A stretch of 64,000 nucleotides of DNA. It comes from Arion vulgaris (lineage: Eukaryota > Mollusca > Gastropoda > Stylommatophora > Arionidae). The translations under genes and the position numbers were made by a program. The stretch spans positions 62,184,652-62,248,651 of the forward strand of contig CM036755.1 of the NCBI GenBank assembly GCA_020796225.1. Reading direction: 5' to 3'. Below the pieces are notes generated by a model. The model did no database searches. It saw nothing but the letters and a program-made list of their open reading frames with translations, and was not told where the DNA came from. Numbering within the stretch: position 1 is the first letter of the stretch; each line of letters begins with the position of its first letter. This document shows positions 41,401-53,400 of the stretch, one piece after another.

Positions 41401-44400
41401 AAGAGGAGATCTCTAGAACAGGCTTTTGTAGCGCTTCTCTAGTTCTGTTTTGCCTCACAGCGACATGATAAGAGATCTCTAGAACAGGCTTTTGTGTACG
41501 CTTCTCTAGTTCTGTTTTGCATCACAGCGACATGATAAGAGGAGATCTCTAGAACAGGCTTTTGTGTACACTTCTCTAGTTCTGTTTTGCCTCACAGCAT
41601 CATGATAAGAAGAGATCTCTAGAACAGGCTTTTGTGTGCTCTTCTCTAGTTATGTTTTGCCTCACAGCGTCATGATAAGAGGAGATCTCTAGAACAGGCT
41701 TTTGTGTACACTTCTCTAGTTCTGTTTTGCCTCACAGCAACATGATAAGAGGAGATCTCTAGAACAGGCTTTTGTGTGCGCTTCTCTAGTTCTGTTTTGC
41801 CTCACAGCGACATGATAAGAGGAGATCTCTAGAACAGGCTTTTGTGTACACTTCTCTAGTTCTGTTTTGCCTCACAGCGACATGATAAGAGGAGATCTCT
41901 AGAACAGTCTTTTGTGTACACTTCTCTAGTTATGTTTTGCCTCACAGCGACATGATAAGAGGAGATCTCTAGAACAGGCTTTTGTGTACGCTTCTCTAGT
42001 TCTGTTTTGCCTCACAGCGACATGATAAGAGGAGATCTCTAGAACAGGCTTTTGTGTACGCTTCTCTAGTTCTGTTTTGCCTCACAGCGACATGATAAGA
42101 GGAGATCTCTAGAACAGGCTTTTGTGTGCGCTTCTCTAGTTCTGTTTTGCCTCACAGCGTCATGATAAGAAGAGATCTCTAGAACAGGCTTTTGTGTACA
42201 CTTCTCTAGTTCTGTTTTGCCTCACAGCGACATGATAAGAGGAGATCTCTAGAACAGGCTTTTGTGTACACTTCTCTAGTTCTGTTTTGCCTCACAGCAT
42301 CATGATAAGAAGAGATCTCTAGAACAGGCTTTTGTGTGCACTTCTCTAGTTATGTTTTGCCTCACAGCGTCATGATAAGAGGAGATCTCTAGAACAGGCT
42401 TTTGTGTACACTTCTCTAGTTCTGTTTTGCCTCACAGCGACATGATAAGAGGAGATCTCTAGAACAGGCTTTTGTGTGCGCTTCTCTAGTTCTGTTTTGC
42501 CTCACAGCGACATGATAAGAGGAGATCTCTAGAACAGGCTTTTGTGTACACTTCTCTAGTTATGTTTTGCCTCACAGCGACATGATAAGAGGAGATCTCT
42601 AGAACAGTCTTTTGTGTACACTTCTCTAGTTATGTTTTGCCTCACAGCGACATGATAAGAGGAGATCTCTAGAACAGGCTTTTGTGTACGCTTCTCTAGT
42701 TCTGTTTTGCCTCACAGCGACATGATAAGAGGAGATCTCTAGAACAGGCTTTTGTGTACGCTTCTCTAGTTCTGTTTTGCCTCACAGCGACATGATAAGA
42801 GGAGATCTCTAGAACAGGCTTTTGTGTGCGCTTCTCTAGTTCTGTTTTGCCTCACAGCGACATGATAAGAGGAGATCTCTAGAACAGGCTTTTGTGTACG
42901 CTTCTCTAGTTATGTTTTGCCTCACAGCGACATGATAAGAGGAGATCTCTAGAACAGGCTTTTGTGTACACTTCTCTAGTTATGTTTTGCCTCACAGCGA
43001 CATGATAAGAGATCTCTAGAACAGGCTTTTGTGTACGCTTCTCTAGTTCTGTTTTGCCTCACAGCGACATGATAAGAGGAGATCTCTAGAACAGGCTTTT
43101 GTGTACGCTTCTCTAGTTCTGTTTTGCCTCACAGCGACATGATAAGAGGAGATCTCTAGAACAGGCTTTTGTGTACACTTCTCTAGTTCTGTTTTGCCTC
43201 ACAGCGACATGATAAGAGGAGATCTCTAGAACAGGCTTTTGTGTACGCTTCTCTAGTTCTGTTTTGCCTCACTGCGACATGATAAGAGGAGATCTCTAGA
43301 ACAGGCTTTTGTGTGCGCTTCTCTAGTTCTGTTTTGCCTCACAGCGTCATGATAAGAGGAGATCTCTAGAACAGGCTTTTGTGTGCGCTTCTCTAGTTCT
43401 TATAGTTCATATGTACGGTTTCAACTTCACTGCAATGGATCACCCCATAATTGCTCCATTCCTGTGCCAACGAAAATCAAATGAAATGCTAACGGCTGTC
43501 TCCTGTAGTGTGTGAACTAATTCCAGAATGAAACGGCCGTATGCACAAAAAGCAACATGCACCGCATAAATGCATATGGCCGTTGCTAAAGTGTCAACAC
43601 AAAACTGTTCATCACTTGAAGTGCAATTCATGTCGAAGGGAACATCAATCCCGACAAAATTCAGCTTTCTGCACACGCAAAACACTGCATACGGCAGATT
43701 GAGTCGTTTCGTCATAACCGCTGTCCGCCATTTTTCTGAATACCCACCACAAACGCATGGTTGACACAGCAAAAAGCATTCCATGTAACATTTATAGCTC
43801 ACAGTGTTGCTCAAGCACTAACTCAGTAGCTCGGCAAACGAAGCTGGAAAATACCAGACCAAAATTGGTGGAAATGAGCTAGCAAAGTCCGGTCCAGAAT
43901 CACAGTCCTGATTCTGAATGGCTAATCCCGCCATTGTTGGCCAGATTTTTCTAAGAACGAGTTCTCTAGTTCTGTTTTACCTCACAGCGTCGGGATAAGA
44001 AGAGATTTCTAGAACAAGCTTTTGTGTGCGCTTCATAAACTGTGTCTTTTGCACTTCTGTTATCTCTAGGTCCAACTTTTGGTTTGCATCTACTGCATCA
44101 GAGCAACATTGCTCCCCAAGGCGTCTGTTGGTAACTTGTTTATGTTACTGAACCATCAAATTTGTCGTTTCTTGATGAAGTTCAGTACTGATGTTGTACC
44201 CATTTTCCCCCTGATGTCCTCATTTCTAAACCGGTCTCTTCTTTGCCACTCCTGGCATTCTGCTTAGACACTTCATCTCTCTCATGACCAGCCTTCTTCT
44301 ATCATTTGATGTCAGAGTTCAGGTTTGGCACTGATAGCAGAATGTGGGAGAAAGAATAGCATTATATTTGAATTGTAAACAATGAGTAAACAAAAATTGT

Positions 44401-47400
44401 ATTTCTTCTTCTTCTCGAACACTCCATATTGACCACTTGTTAAACCACTCTTTGTGATTTGTATGTGATCTGAACCTAAGAGCGATTGTACGTTGTGCTA
44501 GTTATGCCCTTATAAGTAGGCCAGCACATCTGATTTCTTATATACTTTTATTTACTAGAGTAGCTTCCTAAGCCCTACCTCAGTCACCTCTTACGACATG
44601 CATTGTAGGTAGCAGTGTTACTATTCTTTGCTCCCATTGTGAGTCCCGGCAACATGCGGGTGAAATGTTTATTTTAGCAAGAGCAGTGTCATTCACGAGG
44701 ATGTTTATGTGTACAGCCGAGCTTGCATAAAATGACTATCTTCGAATGGGGAAATGCCAGGTAGTCTTAGCAGAAATAGATAAGCAGACCCACACCTGCC
44801 TGATCAATTCTTCTACTTCATTTGCTCTACAGTAACAACTCTTTAAAACAATCTTTGTGGTTGGTATGAGACTTACAGCATAGGGCATGTGTTTGTAGTG
44901 CCAGTTAGGTGCCTAAAGAGCCAACCGTAGACCAGAACATCCAGTTTCTGAATGTTTTTTAAATAATGAATTTTGCCAGGGTAGTGGCTTTCCAGTCTGC
45001 TCTTCTCGATTTTGAGCTGCCATTGTTTCGTTGACATGCTCAACTTGAACACAGGACCTACGTTTTATCGTCTGTCTCCGATAGGAATAGGAACTCAATC
45101 TCACCCACACTTATATCAGGAATCTCTGGAAAAATATCCAAATGACTCCCCGAGTACCTTTGGAACGAGAGGTGAGCACTTAACCTCTATGACACAGAGA
45201 CTACCAACAACTGTTCTGATAACAGTTGATAACAAGTTACCATATAGTTTTATTATGTATCCACCAGCTTACCTGTGAATTGGAATCTTTGAGGGTGTCT
45301 GGTAGTTTCATGTCATCACCTCCTTCTTCATTCCCTGAAACTTTAGAAGATAAATATTTCTTCAAGGACTCTTGATTAGAGATCCCTGATACTTGTCAGT
45401 CTAGGAAGAAGACACAAAGACAATAATAAAAAAAATGTATAGTCTGAAAGAGATATAATCTGATGGATTTCCATTCTGATGGAAGTTAATCTATAACATA
45501 CAATCTATACTTCTTCACCTTTCAACTCCCAACGGAGCACAGGTCTTCAGCAAAAACTTCTTTCAGCTCTTCCTCTCTCTTGCCATCCCTTCCAATTCTT
45601 TCCACGTCTTGCTTACACTTTTAATATCAATCTCCAGCTCTCTTCTCCAGGTATTTCTAGGCCTTCCCTTACTCCTCTTTCCCTGCGGGTTCCAAAACAG
45701 TGCCTGTCTTGCAATGATTCCAGCCGGCCTTTCAATGTGTGTCCTATCCATTGCAAGCGTCTCTTCCCGAGTTCACCGTTCACAATCTTATCATGCCCTC
45801 TCAGTCCCTCTATTCTATGTAAAATATTTTTCTTGGGTAGTATAAATTAAAATCTTCTTCTTCTTCTGCATTCTCACTAGATTGGGATTTCGGATTTTCT
45901 AATAAAGGCAGCCATCTGCCTCAGATTATCAGCCAGCCATACAGTTTGTCTTGGACACTAGTGTAAGTGGGCCACCTCTTTCTTCTCAAGTCTGCATACT
46001 GGGGGCAGTTTTGTAGGATATAATTCCTATGATTTCTGCTTCCCGTTTGTGCTGACCTCTTCCTGCAGTAAGTTTTGGCCACCCTCGTGATGGTGGGTCT
46101 GACATTCTTACGCGTGGCTAAATCTCAGAGGCAGATTGGCGACCGTAGAATCTGTTATCCCATTCCTCATTGTGAGGGTCGTTGCACCATGTTATGCGCC
46201 TTACGGCCTGGTGCATCCGTTTTCTGCAAGCATTTGTTTCGGTTAGCATTCCCTAGCGGACACATACATCCGATTTCAGCCAAACCTTCTTAGTCGCCTC
46301 TTACGACATGCGTGGCAGGTAACAGCGGTTCTATTCTTTGCATCCCAACTTTGGGCCCAGGTAACCACTCGGGCGGTATAAATTAAAATGATTTGTAAGT
46401 TTAAAAATAATTAGTTCCGGTATGGGTATTGGACACACCTTGAGGAGAAATGATCAACGAATATCAAAGCAGGCATTGAAGTGGATGCAAAGGGTTCAAG
46501 AAAGAGATGACGACCTAAGGAGACCCTGAAACGAACTTTGCTGAGAGAGGCAAGAGATATCGGTCTCAGTTCCATGGAGGAGATTGAGCGAGTTGCACAG
46601 GATAGAGCGGTATGGAGAAATTACTTGCAGGCCCTATGTAACATATAACGGTACTAGAGAAATTATTTATTTGTTTATGGGTATGAGTGGATGTTGTATG
46701 TTTCCAACCTCCAGGGTCTTATATCAATCTAAATGCAGATCGCCCGAGCGGTTACTGGGGCCCAAATTTGGGGTTTAAAGACTAGAACCACTGTTACCTG
46801 TCACGCATGTCATAAGAGGCGACTAAGGAGGTTTGGCTGAAATCGGATGCATGTGTTCTAAACGTGTAGATGTCTATGCGTTTAGGGGCCTACCAAATCA
46901 ATGTGCAACGTATACACGTTCTTGGCAAAGATCAAACATATCACAAAGAGTGATTAAAATTGGTCGTAAGAACGAACGCAAAGAAGAAGTAAATGCAGAT
47001 TTCATTAGTTTGTAGCGGCTAAGGTGAGCTTGCGCGCCTCAATGACCCAGAGTTATGCTGGCAGGAACATTGTTCCTGACATGGTCACCCAAGCTGGACA
47101 GGTCAAAAAAGATAGATCAGACTAAATGTTACCTCCTAGACCTCTTCTTCTTCTTCTAACCAGAGCTGCGAGTTTTCACTCTTGGGCAGCCAATGCCAAT
47201 GTGTAGAATCTGCATGTGTTCTGTAATTGTGGAAGATTAGTGTTAAGGATATTATGAACAGATGGATGTGGTGGGAGGAGTTCTTGTCTAGCTTTATGTA
47301 GTCTCCTAGACCCCTAGGTTGGGGTTTGTGTGATGGATTAACTACCTATTGGTAAAACAAAAGGGTGCAATCAGAGGAACTAAAAAAACGTTTTTCAAAT

Positions 47401-50400
47401 GCCTTCAGTGGATTCTCAGACTGAGATGATATGACAGAGTGGCTGAAGATACACCACGAGAATCGGTGTGACTAAAATATAAGAACGATTATTATAAACT
47501 AAATTGACAATGGTCACTGTGAAATAAATGATTAAATAAAAAGTAAAAATGTATGAATGAAAGTACCAACCTTCTTTCCATCCTTAAACAGCAGCAAGGT
47601 AGGGTAACCTTTAATTTCATGTTCTCGACAGGTAGCCTCATACTGGGTACAGTCTATCTGCAGGAACAAGATTAGAAATTTAGCTTTAGTTTAATCGATG
47701 GATTATCATCACTATACATCGAACCAATTAGTCCATAAGTGCTCCGATCTCTTCCTCTGTATGTCTCTCAGATTAGTTTTGTTGTCAGATCATCATCAGA
47801 TCATCATCACTGCACATTGAACCAATTAGTCCATAAGTGCTCCAATCTCTTCCTCAGTATGTCTCTCAATTTGTCAGCTTAGTTTAATCGTTGGATTACC
47901 ATCACTGTACATCGAACCAACTAGCCCATAAGTGCTCCGATCTTCTCCTCAACATGTTTCTCAGTGTGTGTCGACTAACTTTGTTGGTTTACTAATCTTT
48001 GGCCACCAGTATAGTGTTCTTGTCTAGGTACACCCCATTTGACTTGGAATTCTTGTGGTCTAGTTAGGTTTGTAGATTCACCACTATTACTTGATTCTTA
48101 AGGTTCTACCGGCCCTTATCTGTCACTTTGCAACCTAGCAAAACCAAAACAAATCGTTATAACACGCTGATGACAAGCACTAAGGAAAACTCCAGCACAA
48201 ACTCTAGAGTATCGACAAAGATTAAGTATCCTCAATGAATGGACTTTCTATTCTTTTGGAATAATTGCATAAGAGGGATGAAATTAATCATCCTTACAAA
48301 ATATTAGTGTCACAGGACTGCTAAGTAGTTGATAGTGTCGGCCTGCTAGCTGGAGACCTATACTCGGTTGAACCTACTGTCGCATTTGTTCAGTCCTGGT
48401 CTTACTCAGACGATCGTGATACCTCTGAAGTCGGAGAATTCTGCCTGTAGGCGAGAATACTAATACGAGTACATTGAGCACACGCTGAGTGTAAGTAATT
48501 ACAATGTGCTTGCCATTGTAGAAATGGAAACAGATTTTCACGCAAAATCAGTTTCAGAGATGGAACTGCTGAGTTGAGCGGACGAGAAAAAAAAAAGTGT
48601 CACAAACAATACATTGATTTCCATTTATCAGATTGAACTGGAAATTAGCAGTAAGCTACCTAAATAATGACATGGTTCTAGATACATTGTGATCTCTCTC
48701 TGGCGATCACCTAAAGACCGATGTAGGTATCCGATGCATGGTTCATGGTGGGTTTCGTCACATTTCGCGCCATTTGGAGCTCTGGTGCTTTTCCTTTGGC
48801 GATGTGTCCGTATTCAGCCAGCGTTTACTGGGTTCGCTCTCCGTTAGCCTTGGCTGTCCCCAGCCGTCCTGCAAGGCAGCAGGTTGACACGTGTATCGAT
48901 TTCAGCCAAACCTCCTTAGTCGCCTCTTACGGCATGCGTGACAGGTAACAATGGTTCTATTCTTTACACCCTAAATTTGGGCCCCGGTAACCACTCGGAG
49001 ACACTGTGACCTATATTTCCAGCCTATGAAAGTTGCATTGGCCGTGAGATTTTAAAAATGAGAATGTGATTAGTAAGGGATCATCATCACAGTACATAGA
49101 TTTTTTGCCTCTCTCAGCAAAGTTTGTTTCATGGTTTCCTAGGCATCCTCATTTTTCTTGAGCCCTTTGCCACCAACTTCAATGCCTGCTTTGGTGTTCT
49201 TTGATAATTTCTTCTCAAGGTATGTCAACATACCTCCATCTTCTCCTTTATAACAGTTGTTATTAGTGGTTGATCAGAATTTCTCTGATTTCATCACTTC
49301 TGAATTTGTCCCATTTATTATTTTTGCAGACATCTATTTTCAAATGCATTCAACTTTCTATATCTTTAGTAATTTTCAACTCGCTGGAATATGTTGATAC
49401 AACATTGGATTTGAAAAGTCTTCATTTAGTTTTAAATCTGTATAACTTGCAGTTCCATATTTTATTTACTGTCCTCTCCTGTGTGAGCTGAGACGCAACA
49501 TATGGCCACACCCAGTCGACCTGAAAACTAAGCTTTGGGGAAACCTGACAGACCTGAAGCTGACTGCCCAGTTTGTGGTCCACAGTAAATTAAGAGAATG
49601 ACCAGAGATCTCTAAAGATTTACTTTTAAAAGCTGATGTTGCTTTGACAATTTGTAGAATAATTTTTTTATATATATATTAAATTCTCTCCAATCATTCC
49701 TGTCCTGCACATATATAATCCATACTTTTACTAATTGTTCATCCCTTTATTCTTTGGTTCCTTTCTTTCTTAACTGTTATTGGTATATTTATTTCTTCTT
49801 TCTTGATAATTAAATAACCAACAAATTATATAAATTTATTTACCTTGGCTATGGTCACTTTACCACCATGATTAAATGTCTCTGCAAGATCATCCCAGAC
49901 TGGAATCAGCTTCTTGCAATGACCACACCAAGGGGCGAAAAACTCAATGAAAAACAAGCCTTTCTCAATACGACTTTCAAAGTTTTCAGTTGTGAGGATA
50001 GCAGGACTAGATTTAGATCCTGGCTCATTTTCATCACCGTCCAAAATATTACGTCCAGCTTCCTGTTTGATAAAACATTACAGAGAAGATTAGTTTTGGC
50101 TGAAATCGGATGCACATGTCCTAAATGTGTAGATGTCTATGCGTTTAGGGGCCTACCAAGTCAATGTGCAACGTATACTCGTTCTTGGCAAAGATCAAGT
50201 GTATCACAGAGAGTGATTAAGATTGGTCGTAAAGAACGAACGCAAAGAAGTAGATTAGTTTTAATAACTATTTAAACTGATATTCTTTATTTGAGTACTA
50301 GTGTTGTTCATGAAGATTTTCATGAAGATCTGGCTTGAAAACTAAACTCAGAATATACCAAATAACATTCTCACTAAGCAACTATGAGTCGGTTCTGTGA

Positions 50401-53400
50401 TGTCGGTTCAGTAACCTATAACGCAACATGGCTAGTGAGGACATACTCAAAGATATCAATGCATAAGCAATAAAAGTTATTTGATTCTAGAATTGAAAGT
50501 AAACTAATGTACCTTAGATGGAACAGAAGGTGCTTCCACACCATGAATCTGATCATGAATAAATTTCTTTAGAGATTCATGATCACGTTTGCCACTGTAT
50601 CGTTTATGCTTGCTTCCACCAGCTGTAAATAGTTTCAAGGTAGGAAACCCAACAACATCATGGTCAGCACAAAGTCCTGTGTGGACTGTACAATCAACCT
50701 ATAAAAAAGAAAAAGTGGATAATTACAAAGTTTGCTATTTTCAAAATTTTACGATGGAGACTATAGTAAAACAGAATAATAATAGCCGTCCATCGCAAGA
50801 CATGATGACAACAGCCTCAGACAGGTGATGTAGAGTCCAACCCTTGAACACAATCCCATACCAAAGGTGGGGCATACATGATCAAGGTTAGACATTTGGG
50901 TGTTTTGTGTTCTGTCTTTTCATGCAGCTTGCATTCTCCGCAACTCAACAATTCTGAGATATACGAGTTCCTCTTGTGTTGTTACAGCGCCACATTTGGC
51001 GATCTTGTGCAAGGGATTTCAAGCACATGGAGTCTATATTGAAGCATTTTAGAGACATTTTAAGAGTGTACTTAAATTGTTTTTCTATCCACCAACTTAT
51101 CGTCAGCCCTCTTCAAGCTCACCATACATCACTGCTTTGGAATGCGTTTATTAGGCAACCAAGCAATGTGACTGGCCCATCTCCCCTGGGCCTTCTGCAA
51201 CAGGATGTTGACATTTGGGATCTTGGCTTTTATGAGGACTTCGGTATCTGGGATTTTGTTCTGCCAGTTCATTTTTAGTAGTCTGCGTAGTCAAGAGATG
51301 AATGGACAATAAAAATAAACATTAAGAACTGTAAATGAAGTTACCAGTTCCAACAAAATTTGTTGCTGCACTTTGTTCTTATTTTCTGAGAGTACAATGG
51401 GAAATTCTATAGGGATGATGAATTAAGGCTGCTTTCACAAGGCTGTAGCCAGACATGAGAAGGTTATCGGTTTTATTTTCTTACCAACAGAAAAAACATT
51501 TGACCTTACAGAGGGGGTCAAACATAGGATGTTTCCATCAGAAAACCCTACCATATTTAACTCTTCAGCTACATGCTCTCCATAAGTTCAGACACAGCAA
51601 ATACTTCAACCAAGACGACTTTCATAAATAACATCATGTCCAAGCAGATGAAATATTTTGGCCACGTTAAACCTCACAGTGGCTTGGATAGATTGGTAAT
51701 GGAAGGCATGGTTCCTGGAGTATGAGGCAGGGGACGATCAAGATGAAGGTGGCAGCAGGACATCAAAGAGACCTTGAACATGCACTGAAGAGATGGGAGA
51801 ATTAGAGACAGACTGGGTGGGTGTTTTTCAGACGGGCTGTGATGAAAGCGACTTTCCGCAAGGGACTACTTGTAGACGACTTTATCAAGATATAGTAAAA
51901 CTGGTTCAAATTGACATCTCTGTACCAAAGTTCTCCAATAGATGATAAGTTTCTTTCAGTTGACTGACATCAATGGTAGAGAACCCACACAGAAGTTTCA
52001 GCATCAATTCAGAATTTTCCTTCAACTCCAAACATAGGTGTGACCATTTTAAATGATTGGCTCCTATAAGCTGATGGAGCGCCACTATTTATTTGTTTTA
52101 GAATGATCTACAAGAAAATTCATTTCCTACAAAATGATACATTACTCATAAAAATCTGTTAATAATTAACAAAACTGCAGTTGAATTTGTACATGCTCCT
52201 GCAATGGGAAAATAGGACCTAAATTTAATTCTGCCAAAAACCTGTTTTTCAATTCAGTAGCTAATCAGTTAAGCAGGGAATCGATCATACAAGGAAATTA
52301 ATCCTATATATTAGAGAATGAATCAAGTCTACTTTCACTGCATTATGTTGACTCTAAGGCTTATCAAAGATTCAAACAAATACAGAACTACAAATATCCA
52401 TTTTCAGAGACAGTTAAAGACACCTTGTATGAGGTGCATGCAGGAGCCCGTTCTAGAAATCTTTTCTTCTCTTGACGCTGTGAGGCAAAGCAGGATTAGA
52501 GAAAGAAAAAGAGAAATTAATTGTTTTATTTGAACATCTGTTTCCATCAGGTTCTTCGTTTTCTCATGAACATTCATCAAGGTGCGTATCCTTTATAGGC
52601 ATTGCTCTCTTTGCAGCGCATCTGAAATTCACTTTGTCTTTAGCCAGTTCACCCACTTCCTCGATGGTCATATTCATAGTTTCTTTAATATCTTGTAGCC
52701 ATCTTCTTCTTGGTCTGCCTCTGTGTCCTGGGACCCTGTCCTCCAATACTGTTCTTTCTCCACCCCTATGAATTCAGGCGTAGTCATGCCGCCTAATATG
52801 GTGTTTATAAATGATTTTTGCGTGAAGATATGTTTTCTGTATCACCATTTCCCATCGCCAGTCAGATGACCGTACTCCAACTTCAGAGGTAATGTTACTA
52901 TTAATACTAGTTTTTTATTAGTATTATTACTGTAATTGTCACACAGCTTCTACATTTATAATTTGGCATCAATCAATTGCCATTACATCTTAGAATAACT
53001 ACCTTCGCTATGACAACTGGACTCTTTTCTGCCTTGTAGAATTTGGCAAGCTCATTCCATACAGGAGCTAGATTCTTGCAATGTCCGCACCTAAGCAAGC
53101 AACAGAACAAAAAAACATGTTGAAAAACAATACAGCAGATTCTTCTTTTGTCATCCCACTGCTACCGGGTTCTTGACCAGTGTCGTGGTTTTCTATTTTG
53201 TCTTGCGCTGTTCTGGTGGCTTGGGTGATTGTTATTTTTGCTCTTTGAGAGGATTTTCTATGACACCTAATCATCTTTTTCGTGGTCTTTCTCTGCCTTC
53301 TTTCCTGATGTTCTGTTGTAGAAGACTGTATACTGTGGAGTTTGGATGCACTCTTATTAAGTGGCCAAACCAATTCATTCTTTGTTTCTCAATGTAATTC

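Larger units (their letters stand above)
40585..44335 (-). mobile_element. LN2 LINE tail whose terminus expanded into a satellite
   Basis: Both ends of one LN2 copy are visible. 40590-40610 is its 3' tip (TTCTCCAATCCTGTTTTGCC); 43965-44335 is the upstream ORF part (TTGCATCTACTGCATCAGAG, TTGATGAAGTTCAGTACTGA). Between them lie the 70-bp array and a mobile insert at 43397-43953. Confidence 0.87.

Noticed and set aside
40600..43396. Possible CRISPR array (regular 70-bp period)
   Set aside because: No repeat/spacer structure: the whole unit is conserved, it derives from a LINE tail, and the genome is eukaryotic.
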